A stretch of DNA of 64,000 bases from Tissierellia bacterium (GCA_030538075.1 JAUNUQ010000012.1:1-64000); one strand, 5' to 3'. Shown: positions 1-8,719, numbered from the stretch's first letter. Made by a program: numbers and translations. Notes: a model not told the origin generated them from the letters alone.

Positions 1-1236
1 GTAACATGGGGTGTCAATGAGCCCTTGATCTATTTTGGCAATATCTATGGAGAATTGTCTCAACTTGGCATCGAACCATTTTCAGCTGAGGCAGCTCGTT
101 TTGCCATGGCCAGAAGTTTTTACAACTGGACTTTCTTCCCCTATGCAATCTATGCTCTAGCGGGAATCCTGATCGGCTACTTATATTACAATAAGAAAAA
201 GCAATTGACCGTTACAGCAACTTTGGAGCCTCTCTTTGGAGAACGAATCAGCAAGGGGATTTTGGCCAATATCGTCAACACCCTCTCCATGATGGCGTTG
301 ATCCTAGGTCTCTGCTCCGGTCTAACCATGTGTATCATTTTGATCACGACGGGCTTAAATTATTCCTATGGAATTCCCAACAATCTGATGATGTTTGTCA
401 TCGTTGGAGCCATCACCATCATCCTTTACACATCGTCAGCTTATATTGGACTGGACAAGGGCTTGAAGCGACTGGCGGACTTAAATGCTTGGTTCTATTA
501 TGCACTGCTACTGCTCTTAATCATCATCGGACCCAAACTCTTCATGGTCCGAAATGCGACAGCTGCTCTGGCAGAATGGGGAGATAATTTCTTCCTTTGG
601 GCATTGGACCCGATTGACATTGGAGGGGCGGCCCTCACTCGGTCTTGGACCTTATTTGACTGGGCGGTTTGGATCGCCTATGCACCAGTAACCGGGATCT
701 TTATGGGTGTGATTTCAAACGGACGGACGATCCGGGAATTCATGATTGTCAACTTCATCCTGCCCTCCGTATTTGGTCTCCTATGGTTTACCATTTGGGG
801 TAACAATGCTCTGGCAATGCAGATGTCTGGACAGGTGGATCTAGTTGCCACGATCACCAACAACAACGCTGTTACAGCACTTTGGCAATTCCTAGAAAAC
901 ATGCCCTTTGGATTGGGAGTGATCCTGATACCAGTCAACATATTCGTCATCCTGATCTCCTTCGTCACAGCTGCGGATGTAACCTCCAACAACGTCGCGT
1001 CCATGTGTATCAAAGATGTGCCGATCGGAACGGAGGCTCCAGGATTCTTGAAGGTGTTATGGGGTGTGCTCATCGGTATCATCGCCATCATCTTAGCCGC
1101 TTTCGGTGGAACGGAGCAGGGAGTTGAGGGGATGAAAGCCCTTGCCGCTGCTGGAGGATTTGTAGTCTTGTTCATCTTTATTCTCCAGGTGGTTTCAGCT
1201 ATCAAACTGTTTTTTGTGGATAAAATCGAAGAATAA
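1..1236 (+). CDS. BCCT-family transporter, C-terminal part (5' end outside window)
   Basis: This is the C-terminal ~411 residues of a betaine/choline/carnitine-type secondary transporter of the inner membrane. The frame is open from base 1 (reading VTWGVNEP before the first possible start at 25), so the gene begins upstream. The family hallmark is visible as a segment WTLFDWAVWIAYAP followed by SNGRTIREF, the BCCT signature on TM8 and the following loop. About nine hydrophobic segments remain, with a short charged tail ending KIEE. BCCT proteins carry substrates with a quaternary ammonium group. The next gene starts 2 bases after the stop, so it is co-transcribed with a MocA-like protein and a MIO-less lyase. 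I infer that it imports that lyase's substrate, possibly a betaine such as ergothioneine. Family call is firm; substrate is not. Confidence 0.9.
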   Translation, partial: VTWGVNEPLIYFGNIYGELSQLGIEPFSAEAARFAMARSFYNWTFFPYAIYALAGILIGYLYYNKKKQLTVTATLEPLFGERISKGILANIVNTLSMMALILGLCSGLTMCIILITTGLNYSYGIPNNLMMFVIVGAITIILYTSSAYIGLDKGLKRLADLNAWFYYALLLLLIIIGPKLFMVRNATAALAEWGDNFFLWALDPIDIGGAALTRSWTLFDWAVWIAYAPVTGIFMGVISNGRTIREFMIVNFILPSVFGLLWFTIWGNNALAMQMSGQVDLVATITNNNAVTALWQFLENMPFGLGVILIPVNIFVILISFVTAADVTSNNVASMCIKDVPIGTEAPGFLKVLWGVLIGIIAIILAAFGGTEQGVEGMKALAAAGGFVVLFIFILQVVSAIKLFFVDKIEE

Positions 1237-1238
1237 CG

Positions 1239-1865
1239 ATGATTACGCCGATCATACTCGCCGCGGGAAAATCTTCTCGCATGGGTGAGCAGCATAAACT
1301 CCTATTGGATTTTGGGGGAAAGACATTGGTGGAACGGGTGATTGAAAATGTGGCCAGATCAAATCTGGCCACACCCATTCTCGTGTATAGTGACCCTAGA
1401 ATACGGGATCTATGCTGCTCTTATGGTATTTCGATGCTGGAAAATGAAAACAGCGATTTGGGGATGAGTTCTTCTATGAAACTGGGTTTGAGCCATGTAC
1501 CTCTTAAGTCCGACGGGGTGATTTTTGTGTTTGGAGATATGCCATTGGTCTCGTCTGGAATACTCAATCAGATGCTGGCAGCATTTGAAGCGGTGCCAGA
1601 CCCACAAGGCAGTATATTGGCTCCCTATTACCGTGGTCATCGAAGACTTCCCAATATCTATGGAAGATGGTTTTTTCCGAAGATCTTCCAAATAAAAGGG
1701 GACATCGGACCTCGATTTATCCTCCGATCCCATATGGATCGTGTTTACAAACTCGATTTTCTGGAAGAGACGCCATTTTTTGATGTGGACTGTCCGGAAG
1801 ATTATCAAAAAGTATTGACCTATTGGAGAGAATCAAGGAAGGAGAACTGCTATGATTCGGATTGA
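1239..1865 (+). CDS. MocA/MobA-like nucleotidyltransferase
   Basis: A 208-aa NTP-transferase-fold protein. The N-terminal signature LAAGKSSRMG (residues ~7-16) binds the nucleotide, K20 follows in a HKLLL context, and the metal-binding motif appears as FGDMPLV near residue 103. Length and motifs fit the MocA/YgfJ family, which transfers CMP (or AMP) to molybdopterin for molybdenum hydroxylases. The start lies 2 bases after the BCCT gene and the end overlaps the next gene by 14 bases, so translation is probably coupled. Together with the molybdopterin-binding protein at 3438 it suggests that a molybdenum hydroxylase is encoded nearby, probably upstream of the window. Other small-molecule nucleotidyltransferases of this fold cannot be excluded. 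Confidence 0.78.
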   Translation: MITPIILAAGKSSRMGEQHKLLLDFGGKTLVERVIENVARSNLATPILVYSDPRIRDLCCSYGISMLENENSDLGMSSSMKLGLSHVPLKSDGVIFVFGDMPLVSSGILNQMLAAFEAVPDPQGSILAPYYRGHRRLPNIYGRWFFPKIFQIKGDIGPRFILRSHMDRVYKLDFLEETPFFDVDCPEDYQKVLTYWRESRKENCYDSD

Positions 1866-3333
1866 TCAAAACCTCAACCTCATGGATTTCATGTGCGTTG
1901 TAGAGCGGTTTGAACCAATCGAACTATCATCTGAAGCAAAAGAGCGAATAGAAAAATCCGCTGCCTATGTCCGCCAGGCTGGAGAGGAAGGCAAAGTCGT
2001 CTACGGTGTCACGACGGGACTCGGTGCAAATAGCGAGATTGCAATCGACAGCTCACAGACTGAGATCTTTCAACGCAATATTCTGCGAAGTCATGCGACA
2101 TCGGTTGGACGAGCGATGACCCAGGTGGAAGTACGTGCGCTTATGCTGGCGATCGTCGTACATGGCGTCAAAGGATATAGTGGTGTGCGAGTGGAGACTC
2201 TTCAAAGATATATCGACATGCTCAACGAAAAGCTGTATCCAGTCGTACCTTGTGAGGGTTCTGTCGGTTATCTCTCCCCAGAGTCCCATCTCGGATTGGT
2301 CGCTATCGGAGAGGGAAATATCTTTGTAGAGAAAGAGGAGAAGAGGGCTTCAGAGGTCTTTGAGGGCCTTGGCTGGGCACCCTTAGTGCTCACCTATAAG
2401 GAGGCTCTGTTTTTGATCTCGGGTACGACAAGTGCTACAGCCCTTGCTGCGGTCGGCGGTTATCGTTCGCTCAGAGCGGCCGCCAGTGCCGATCGCATAG
2501 CCGCATTGACCATCGAGATGAGTGGAGGTAATATCCGAGCCTTTGACCCAGGCGTGATGTCGATCCGCAAACAACCAGAGCAGGGCGAAACGGCGCAGCT
2601 CTTACGCGAGAGCATGGGAGATGCCCAGATATATCAGGAAGGAGAACAGCGACTCCAAGACGCTCTGTCTTTGCGCTGCGTGCCTCAGGTCCATGGAGCG
2701 GCGAAGGAAAAGATCAAACAGTCCTTGGACACCATCGAGAGAGAGCTAAAGAGCTGTATGGACAATCCGGTCATACTGGAAGTTGAGGAGGGGATGGATA
2801 CCTATTCCAGTGGCAATCCAGACGCATCCTATATCGGATTAGCCGCAGATTGCCTTGCAATTGCGGACACCATGATAGCCAAGATGAGTGAACGGAGAAC
2901 CTTTCGGATGCTGGATTCGAAACTATCGGGTTATCCAGCTTTTTTAGTTCGGAATCCTGGCCTAAACAATGGTCTGATGATCCCGCAGTACACCCAGGCA
3001 GGTCTATTAAACACGATGAAGGGGCTTTGTATGCCTGCAGTGGTGGACTCCATACCCACTTGTGCCAATCAAGAAGACTATGTCTCCATGGGTTACAATG
3101 CTGCATATAAACTGCAAGAAGTGACAAAGAACCTGGAATATATCCTGGCCATTGAACTGCTCACAAGCTATCAACTCTATCAATTTGTCCGTGAGCAGAC
3201 AAGGGTCAGCGCAAGGGCAAAAGAGCTATATGCTAGGATCGAGAGGCACTTGCCGCCGATAGAGTCCGATGTCTACCTATACGATTATATAGAACAGTTA
3301 AAAGATATGATTCACCAAGGGGAGCTACTTTAA
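1852..3333 (+). CDS. HAL-superfamily lyase lacking the MIO triad; candidate ergothionase
   Basis: A 493-aa member of the histidine/phenylalanine ammonia-lyase family, full length and in frame. Seen: YGVTTG (Y51), the FQRNILRSHA block, GSVG at 136-139, DNPV near 304 and SIPTCANQED near 400. The Ala-Ser-Gly that cyclises to the MIO cofactor is absent: GSVG is followed directly by YLSPESH (140-146), three residues shorter than the usual GSVG-ASG-DLAPLAH. By alignment with P. putida HAL other active-site residues also differ: N195 is S190, Y280 is L272, F329 is P323. Q277, R283 and E414 are kept (Q269, R275, E435). It cannot be an ordinary HAL. Ergothionase (ergothioneine trimethylamine-lyase) is, as I recall, a MIO-less HAL homologue, and the upstream BCCT transporter would suit a trimethylammonium substrate. 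That function is inference. Start ATG follows GGAAGGAGA. Confidence 0.72.
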   Translation: MIRIDQNLNLMDFMCVVERFEPIELSSEAKERIEKSAAYVRQAGEEGKVVYGVTTGLGANSEIAIDSSQTEIFQRNILRSHATSVGRAMTQVEVRALMLAIVVHGVKGYSGVRVETLQRYIDMLNEKLYPVVPCEGSVGYLSPESHLGLVAIGEGNIFVEKEEKRASEVFEGLGWAPLVLTYKEALFLISGTTSATALAAVGGYRSLRAAASADRIAALTIEMSGGNIRAFDPGVMSIRKQPEQGETAQLLRESMGDAQIYQEGEQRLQDALSLRCVPQVHGAAKEKIKQSLDTIERELKSCMDNPVILEVEEGMDTYSSGNPDASYIGLAADCLAIADTMIAKMSERRTFRMLDSKLSGYPAFLVRNPGLNNGLMIPQYTQAGLLNTMKGLCMPAVVDSIPTCANQEDYVSMGYNAAYKLQEVTKNLEYILAIELLTSYQLYQFVREQTRVSARAKELYARIERHLPPIESDVYLYDYIEQLKDMIHQGELL

Positions 3334-3340
3334 TTCACAT

Positions 3341-3372
3341 TACGGGGGGAAACATTTCCCCCGTATTTTTTT
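3341..3372 (+). terminator. Intrinsic terminator after the lyase gene
   Basis: Stem TACGGGGG (3341-3348) pairs with CCCCCGTA (3358-3365) and is followed by a run of Ts. It closes the BCCT-MocA-lyase operon. Confidence 0.85.
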
Positions 3373-3400
3373 AATCTGTGGAATCTATTATCCTTTTTCA

Positions 3401-3408
3401 TGTATAAT
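3401..3408 (+). promoter_or_regulatory. Candidate promoter (-10) for the molybdopterin-binding gene
   Basis: A perfect -10 box TATAAT lies at 3403-3408, 30 bases before the TTG start at 3438. No good -35 box is visible 17 bases upstream. Its position just after a terminator supports a new transcript. Confidence 0.45.
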
Positions 3409-3437
3409 AAGATGCATGAAGGAGCAGGAGGGAATAA

Positions 3438-4466
3438 TTGAGAAAGATCGCGACATGTGATGCTGTAGGGCAGCGAATTGCCCATGACTTGACCCGTATC
3501 GTACCCGGTGTTACGAAGGGAAGACAATATAAAAGAGGGGACATCATTCGAATGGAGGATGTAGAGATGATGCTCTCCATGGGAAAGGACCATATCTATG
3601 TGCTAGAAGCTGAGGATGAGGGATATATTCATGAAAATGATGCAGCGATGGCGTTGGCAGAATTGTGTCTGAACGATGGGATGTCTGTTTCGGATATCAA
3701 AGAGGGCAAGGTGGAGATACTGGCGGATCGGCCTGGTTTTTTTCGCGTGGATACCAATCGGCTCTATGGGCTGAATATGCTGGGTGAGATGATGATTGCC
3801 ACTCGGAAGGGCAATATCCCAGTTGATGCAGGTGATCGTTTGGCGGGTATGCGAATTATCCCCTTGATGATCGAGCCGGAGAAACTCGAAAGGGCAAAGG
3901 TGATTGCCGAAGGAGATCCTATCTTCGAGCTACTTCCTCTTCGACCCCTCAATGTGGGGATCGTCATCACAGGGAACGAAGTATTTTACGGACGGGTCAA
4001 AGAGGGTTTTACCGTCGTGCTTGAGAAAAAACTAGCTGCTTTTGATATGCAGATGATACACCATGAAATCTGTCCCGATGACTTGGGCGTGATTTCCAGC
4101 GCCATCCAAAGAGCAAGAGATGCCGGCGCTGAACTGATCATCTGTACAGGGGGCATGAGTGTTGATCCTGACGATTATACTCCCATCGCCATCCGAGGTT
4201 CCGGTGCGAAAGTGGTCACCTATGGCGCTCCCATCTTACCTGGTGCAATGTCCATGCTCGGCTATTTTGCGGATGGCACCGCCATTATCGGACTGCCTGC
4301 GGGCGCCCTTTTTATGCCCATTACCGCCTTTGATATCATCCTGCCCTATGTGAGTGCAGGAGTGGAAATGACCCAAGAGGATTTCGCAAATCTGGGCTAC
4401 GGAGGCTTCTGCCTGAACTGTCAGGAATGTCATTATCCCAATTGCCAGTTTGGCAAGGGAGTATAG
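3438..4466 (+). CDS. Molybdopterin-binding domain protein (MoeA/MogA-like fold) with Cys-rich tail
   Basis: 342 aa; TTG start chosen because GGAGG sits 7-11 bases upstream. Residues ~174-300 form a MoCF_biosynth/molybdopterin-binding domain: GIVITGNEV (174-182), TGGMSVDPDDYTP (237-249), LPGA (267-270) and GLPAGALF (285-292). The MoeA domains I, II and IV are not recognisable; the first ~170 residues are a different, conserved-looking domain. The tail carries four cysteines, C325-x2-C328-x2-C331-x4-C336, which could bind a metal or cluster. Proteins of this type accompany molybdenum hydroxylase clusters in Clostridia (known from family context). With the MocA-like gene upstream it points to molybdenum cofactor handling for such an enzyme. 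It is transcribed separately from the lyase operon. Confidence 0.8.
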   Translation: MRKIATCDAVGQRIAHDLTRIVPGVTKGRQYKRGDIIRMEDVEMMLSMGKDHIYVLEAEDEGYIHENDAAMALAELCLNDGMSVSDIKEGKVEILADRPGFFRVDTNRLYGLNMLGEMMIATRKGNIPVDAGDRLAGMRIIPLMIEPEKLERAKVIAEGDPIFELLPLRPLNVGIVITGNEVFYGRVKEGFTVVLEKKLAAFDMQMIHHEICPDDLGVISSAIQRARDAGAELIICTGGMSVDPDDYTPIAIRGSGAKVVTYGAPILPGAMSMLGYFADGTAIIGLPAGALFMPITAFDIILPYVSAGVEMTQEDFANLGYGGFCLNCQECHYPNCQFGKGV

Positions 4467-4477
4467 TTTGAAAATCC

Positions 4478-4518
4478 GAGCTCAGAAGTTCACTGTTTCC
4501 GGTGTAACTACTGAGCTC
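4478..4518 (+). repeat. Inverted repeat after the molybdopterin-binding gene
   Basis: GAGCTCAG (4478-4485) and CTGAGCTC (4511-4518) are perfect inverted repeats with a 25-base loop. There is no U-run, so it is not a clear intrinsic terminator. The rest of 4467-4660 shows no gene. Confidence 0.4.
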
Positions 4519-4660
4519 AAATTGTAACTGAATATTGTAATGGGAAAAAGCAGTAATATGGAAACCATATCTAAGATAGTCATACCGGAAAGGGTCCTTC
4601 AAAATTAGATACAATGATATAGGAAATATGGATAATACCTTGAATTGAAGAATGAATGTC

Positions 4661-4689
4661 TTGATTTCAACGATACAATTTGATATTAT
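4661..4689 (+). promoter_or_regulatory. Sigma-A-type promoter of the surface protein gene
   Basis: TTGATT (4661-4666), 17-base spacer, TATTAT (4684-4689); about 50 bases before the ATG at 4739. A GGAGG ribosome binding site lies at 4727-4731. Confidence 0.65.
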
Positions 4690-4738
4690 AAACCAAATAG
4701 TTAGATTAATTTAATCTAGTTGAACTGGAGGAAGTTAG

Positions 4739-7700
4739 ATGAACAATCGAAAGAGACGATATGCAATTATTTTGAGTATTTTGCTGACGATCACATTATT
4801 TATGCCCACCGCATTCGCTGCTGAGAGAGAGGACGTAAATACCATTGTCAATGTATTGGTGGCGACCCCTAGTACGGTTGAACAAAAAAAATACATAGAG
4901 CTGAAGGTTGGCATTAGTATTAACACTCCGACGGGTAGTCCAATCGTTGCCGGTGATACAGTAGTTTTGAATAGTAATATTGGAGAACTCTTTACGAGTG
5001 ATTGGGCTGGATTGTTAAATGCTATTCCATTGAAGAACGAAGCTGGAACGCAAATAGGGAGTGTAGCATTTACGCAGGATAAACTCACCATCACATTTAC
5101 TCAGGGAATTGATGAAGCAACAGCTGTCAATTTGGTTTTTGAAACGGGTGCTCGTCTTCAAGCCAATAATGTTGGTGCGACTCCAGAGGTGGAAGTGACG
5201 AAGGATTTAACAGTTGGAACGAAAAGCATCCCAATCACTTTCACTGCACCGAAGACAGAGCCAGAACCGGATCCAGATCCAAATCCCTTTACCATTAACA
5301 ATCGACCTTTAGAAAAAGGGGCATGGTCTGGGAATTATAATACTACATCATATATGGGAATAAATATTAACCAGATCGGTGCTTTAAGTCTGTTTAAAAC
5401 ACCTGGTTTTCCCAATTGGATTCCTGATTTTGTGGGTTTAGAAAATGTAGTTTTAGAAGATGTGATTCCTGGAAATGGGGTAATTGATCCAGCTTCTATC
5501 AAAATATATGCAGTTCGTCATAATTTTTATACTGCGACAATTGATCCAGCAAATGCCCAAGGCTTTCAAAAGGGAACAGTCTATCCAATTGAAACAGGTT
5601 CCCAACATCACAATGCTAAGGGTGCTTTCACTTTATTAACACAAGAAAGCAATGAGTCTTATGACAACTTCAAGGCTCGCATATCAAATCAAAAGATGAG
5701 TTATGGTATTTATACTGATAGTACAACGGGAGGGGATACATTCTTAGCGAATTTTGGCGACCTCTCCGAGAATGGTGCGCTCAGCTATGCCCAGTTTGAA
5801 CCATGGGTTGAAGGGAATGCCACAGTGGGCCATGTCTTTGGGTCAAGCGGACCATCCAAAGGAAAAGTAGTATCTTATCGAGTTGAATTAAATACCAAAT
5901 ATCCTGGTATTCGTGAAACAACAGTTTTGACAAATGAAGCCAAGAGAATAGTATCAGGTGTGATAGATGCTAGTTCGAAAGCCTCCTATACCATATCTGA
6001 TGGCGGGGGTTCAGGAGATGGAACGATCGGAACCGTATCCTTAAAACTAGTGGATGTTGATGATCCATCAATCGTGATTCCTGGAGCAAAATTCAAATTA
6101 CAAGAAAATGTGGCGGGTGTGTGGACGGATGTTATCGTTGATGGAACTCTATATGAGAGAACTACCGACACATCAGGAGCATTAGCTTTTCCCAAATTAG
6201 CAAACGGATCTTATCGATTGGTTCAAACCTCCACTGCCCCAGAATATATTTATGATAATACGACTTATGGACCCTATTATCTGGATGGTGTTGTCGTTGG
6301 CAAAACACCATCCCCAATCGGTGAGTTTGTAATCTCTGCGAATGATGGTTTTGGTTATAGAACCACAGTAACAAATAAAGCGGAGAGAATGAATATTACT
6401 GGGTCTAAGACATGGGATGATCAAAATGACCAAGATGGAAAGAGGCCTGAGAGTATTACGGTTAAGCTCCTGGCAAATGGAGAAGTCATTCAGACTAAAG
6501 AAGTTACAGCAGTTGATGGATGGGAATGGTCCTTTGAAAATCTGGCAGTATACAAAGACGGTGCAAAGATCAACTATACACTTCAAGAAGACGGGATTGA
6601 GAATTATCAAACCGTGGTTGATGGCTATGATATCACCAATAGCTACAAGCCGGGCACGACAAGCGTTCAGGTGACCAAGAGCTGGCAGGATGCCAATGAC
6701 CAAGATGGCAAACGTCCAGAATCAGTAAGCATCAAGCTCTTAGCCGATGGCAGAGACACTGGAAAAACCCTTATTTTAAACGCCAACAATAACTGGACCG
6801 GAAGCTTTACGGATCTAGCTCAGAAAGTGGCAGGAAAGGATATCGTCTATACCTTAGAAGAGGTAGAGGTGGCGGGCTACGAAGTGGCGACCACCGGAAC
6901 GGCAGCCAATGGCTATATTGTCACCAATAGTTACATTCCCGAGACCACCGAGGTCGTAGGGTCTAAGACATGGGATGATCAAAATGACCAAGATGGAAAG
7001 AGACCTGAGAGTATCACAGTTAAGCTTCTGGCAAATGGAGAAGTCATTCAGACAAAGGAAGTTACAGCAATTGATGGATGGGAATGGTCCTTTGAAAATC
7101 TGGCAGTATACAAAGACGGTGCAAAGATCAACTATACACTTCAAGAAGACGGGATTGAGAATTATCAAACCGTGGTTGATGGCTATGATATCACCAATAG
7201 CTACAAGCCGGGCACGACAAGCGTTCAGGTGACCAAGAGCTGGCAGGATGCCAATGACCAAGATGGCAAACGTCCAGAATCAGTAAGCATCAAGCTCTTA
7301 GCCGATGGCAGAGACACTGGAAAAACCCTTATTTTAAACGCCAACAATAACTGGACCGGAAGCTTTACGGATCTAGCTCAGAAAGTGGCAGGAAAGGATA
7401 TCGTCTATACCTTAGAAGAGGTAGAGGTGGCGGGCTACGAAGTGGCGATCACCGGAACGGCAGCCAATGGCTACATTGTCACCAATAGTTACACTCCTGA
7501 AACCACCGAGGTCGTAGGGAAAAAGATTTGGAAGGATAATTACAATCGAGATAGAATGAGGCCTCAGAGCATCACAATTGAGCTATTGGCAAATGGAGAA
7601 ACTGTTGAGACCAAAAAAGTGACCAAGGCAGAAGATTGGAAATGGACCTTCGAAAATCTACCAGTCAATAAAGACGGTAAGAAAATTATCTATACGATCG

Positions 7701-8569
7701 ACGAGACAAAAGTAGAGGGATATCAAACCACTGTGATGGGAAATGCAGAAAGTGGATTTACCATCACAAATAGTAAAGTGGAAACGCCAGAGCCCCCCGA
7801 ACCACCGAAACCGAACCCTAATGAGGTCATCGTAAAAGGCATTAAGTCTTGGAAGAATGACATTGCATCGGATCGTCCAGAATCAATTGATGTGATCCTA
7901 TACCGAGATGGCAAAGAAGTCGATCACAAGAAAGTGACAGCGAAAGACGATTGGAAGTATGATTTTGGTAAATTGGCAGCAGAAGACGCTACTGGAAAGG
8001 CCTATGTATACAGGGTGAAAGAGATTGTACCAGAAGGCTATGAAGTCAGCTATAGTGATTTTGATATCATTAATACCAAGCAGGAGAAGCCAAGCCCAGA
8101 CCCACAGCCAACGCCGAAAAAAATCAACATCCAAGGCGTTAAGACTTGGAAGAATGATGAGGCATCGGACCGACCGAAATCCATTACGGTGATCTTATAT
8201 CGAGATGGCAGAGAAGTTGATCGAATGGAGGTCACGGCAAAGCAGGATTGGAAATACGAATTCAGCGAATTGGCAGAAGTAGGCCTAGATGGAAATGCCT
8301 ATGCATATACCGTCAAAGAGATCGTCCCAAATGGCTATGAAGTCAGCTACAATGGCTATGACATCGTCAATACGAAGAAGGACAAACCAAAGCCAGAACC
8401 GAAGCCAGAGCCAAAGCCAACGACGCCTGCTAAGCCAACAAAGTCATCCACAAAAGCAAGCGGCCAAAACCCATATACCTTTGTCGGTGGTTATGGACTG
8501 CATATGGCGGCGATCCTATTTACGGGAGCAGCCTTTATCGTAGCTGATAAAAAACGGCGGAAAAAGTGA
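4739..8569 (+). CDS. CnaB-repeat cell-surface protein with non-canonical sorting signal
   Basis: 1276 aa. A signal peptide (charged N-terminus, hydrophobic core, cut after TAFAA near residue 28) leads to an N-terminal adhesin-like region (~30-420), a SpaA-like prealbumin domain (~430-550), then seven CnaB-type domains: an A-B pair (555-740), an almost identical second A-B pair (741-926), a further A-like domain and two shorter domains starting near 1020 and 1120. Each has a Lys near KxW at its start, a Glu in the YTxxE strand and a TNS/VNT end, the residues that form intramolecular isopeptide bonds in this family. A Pro/Lys/Glu-rich wall-spanning linker follows. The C-terminus is a hydrophobic stretch and the charged tail DKKRRKK, preceded by NPYTF (1244-1248) where LPxTG would be expected. 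It probably is an elongated wall-attached adhesin; ligand unknown. No sortase gene is visible here. Confidence 0.88.
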   Translation: MNNRKRRYAIILSILLTITLFMPTAFAAEREDVNTIVNVLVATPSTVEQKKYIELKVGISINTPTGSPIVAGDTVVLNSNIGELFTSDWAGLLNAIPLKNEAGTQIGSVAFTQDKLTITFTQGIDEATAVNLVFETGARLQANNVGATPEVEVTKDLTVGTKSIPITFTAPKTEPEPDPDPNPFTINNRPLEKGAWSGNYNTTSYMGININQIGALSLFKTPGFPNWIPDFVGLENVVLEDVIPGNGVIDPASIKIYAVRHNFYTATIDPANAQGFQKGTVYPIETGSQHHNAKGAFTLLTQESNESYDNFKARISNQKMSYGIYTDSTTGGDTFLANFGDLSENGALSYAQFEPWVEGNATVGHVFGSSGPSKGKVVSYRVELNTKYPGIRETTVLTNEAKRIVSGVIDASSKASYTISDGGGSGDGTIGTVSLKLVDVDDPSIVIPGAKFKLQENVAGVWTDVIVDGTLYERTTDTSGALAFPKLANGSYRLVQTSTAPEYIYDNTTYGPYYLDGVVVGKTPSPIGEFVISANDGFGYRTTVTNKAERMNITGSKTWDDQNDQDGKRPESITVKLLANGEVIQTKEVTAVDGWEWSFENLAVYKDGAKINYTLQEDGIENYQTVVDGYDITNSYKPGTTSVQVTKSWQDANDQDGKRPESVSIKLLADGRDTGKTLILNANNNWTGSFTDLAQKVAGKDIVYTLEEVEVAGYEVATTGTAANGYIVTNSYIPETTEVVGSKTWDDQNDQDGKRPESITVKLLANGEVIQTKEVTAIDGWEWSFENLAVYKDGAKINYTLQEDGIENYQTVVDGYDITNSYKPGTTSVQVTKSWQDANDQDGKRPESVSIKLLADGRDTGKTLILNANNNWTGSFTDLAQKVAGKDIVYTLEEVEVAGYEVAITGTAANGYIVTNSYTPETTEVVGKKIWKDNYNRDRMRPQSITIELLANGETVETKKVTKAEDWKWTFENLPVNKDGKKIIYTIDETKVEGYQTTVMGNAESGFTITNSKVETPEPPEPPKPNPNEVIVKGIKSWKNDIASDRPESIDVILYRDGKEVDHKKVTAKDDWKYDFGKLAAEDATGKAYVYRVKEIVPEGYEVSYSDFDIINTKQEKPSPDPQPTPKKINIQGVKTWKNDEASDRPKSITVILYRDGREVDRMEVTAKQDWKYEFSELAEVGLDGNAYAYTVKEIVPNGYEVSYNGYDIVNTKKDKPKPEPKPEPKPTTPAKPTKSSTKASGQNPYTFVGGYGLHMAAILFTGAAFIVADKKRRKK
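6401..7516 (+). repeat. Tandem duplication of a 558-bp CnaB domain pair
   Basis: Two adjacent copies (6401-6958 and 6959-7516) with a period of 558 bases, exactly 186 codons, differ by only a handful of bases. This implies recent duplication or active homogenisation, and the copy number may vary between strains. Confidence 0.9.
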
Positions 8570-8719
8570 GGATTGAAACAGTGTAATCCTGCTCATCGAA
8601 TTGCCCCCAGAACTCAGAGCAAAAAAGGAGAGGGGATACTGTGGACGGGAATAGGATAAAAGTGTAACAGGCTAGATGCCGCATGAGCATATGTGATTAC
8701 CTACCATCGATATTCTTAC

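Noticed and set aside
678..1295. 205-codon minus-strand open frame under the BCCT gene
   Set aside because: Antisense to a clear transporter sequence, low-complexity composition, no start context.
1852..3333. The lyase as a broken hutH pseudogene
   Set aside because: No stop or frameshift; the deletion is exactly three codons and other changes are confined to active-site positions, with the rest of the fold conserved.
4478..4518. Intrinsic terminator after the molybdopterin-binding gene
   Set aside because: Good inverted repeat but a 25-base loop and no U-run; listed only as a repeat.
6401..7516. CRISPR or insertion sequence as the cause of the long repeat
   Set aside because: The repeat unit is 558 bp, coding, in frame and contains protein domains; no spacers, terminal inverted repeats or transposase.
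8570..8719. Riboswitch or small RNA in the 150 bases after the surface protein gene
   Set aside because: I compared it by eye with c-di-GMP, cobalamin and T-box cores and found no match; no ORF with a ribosome binding site.
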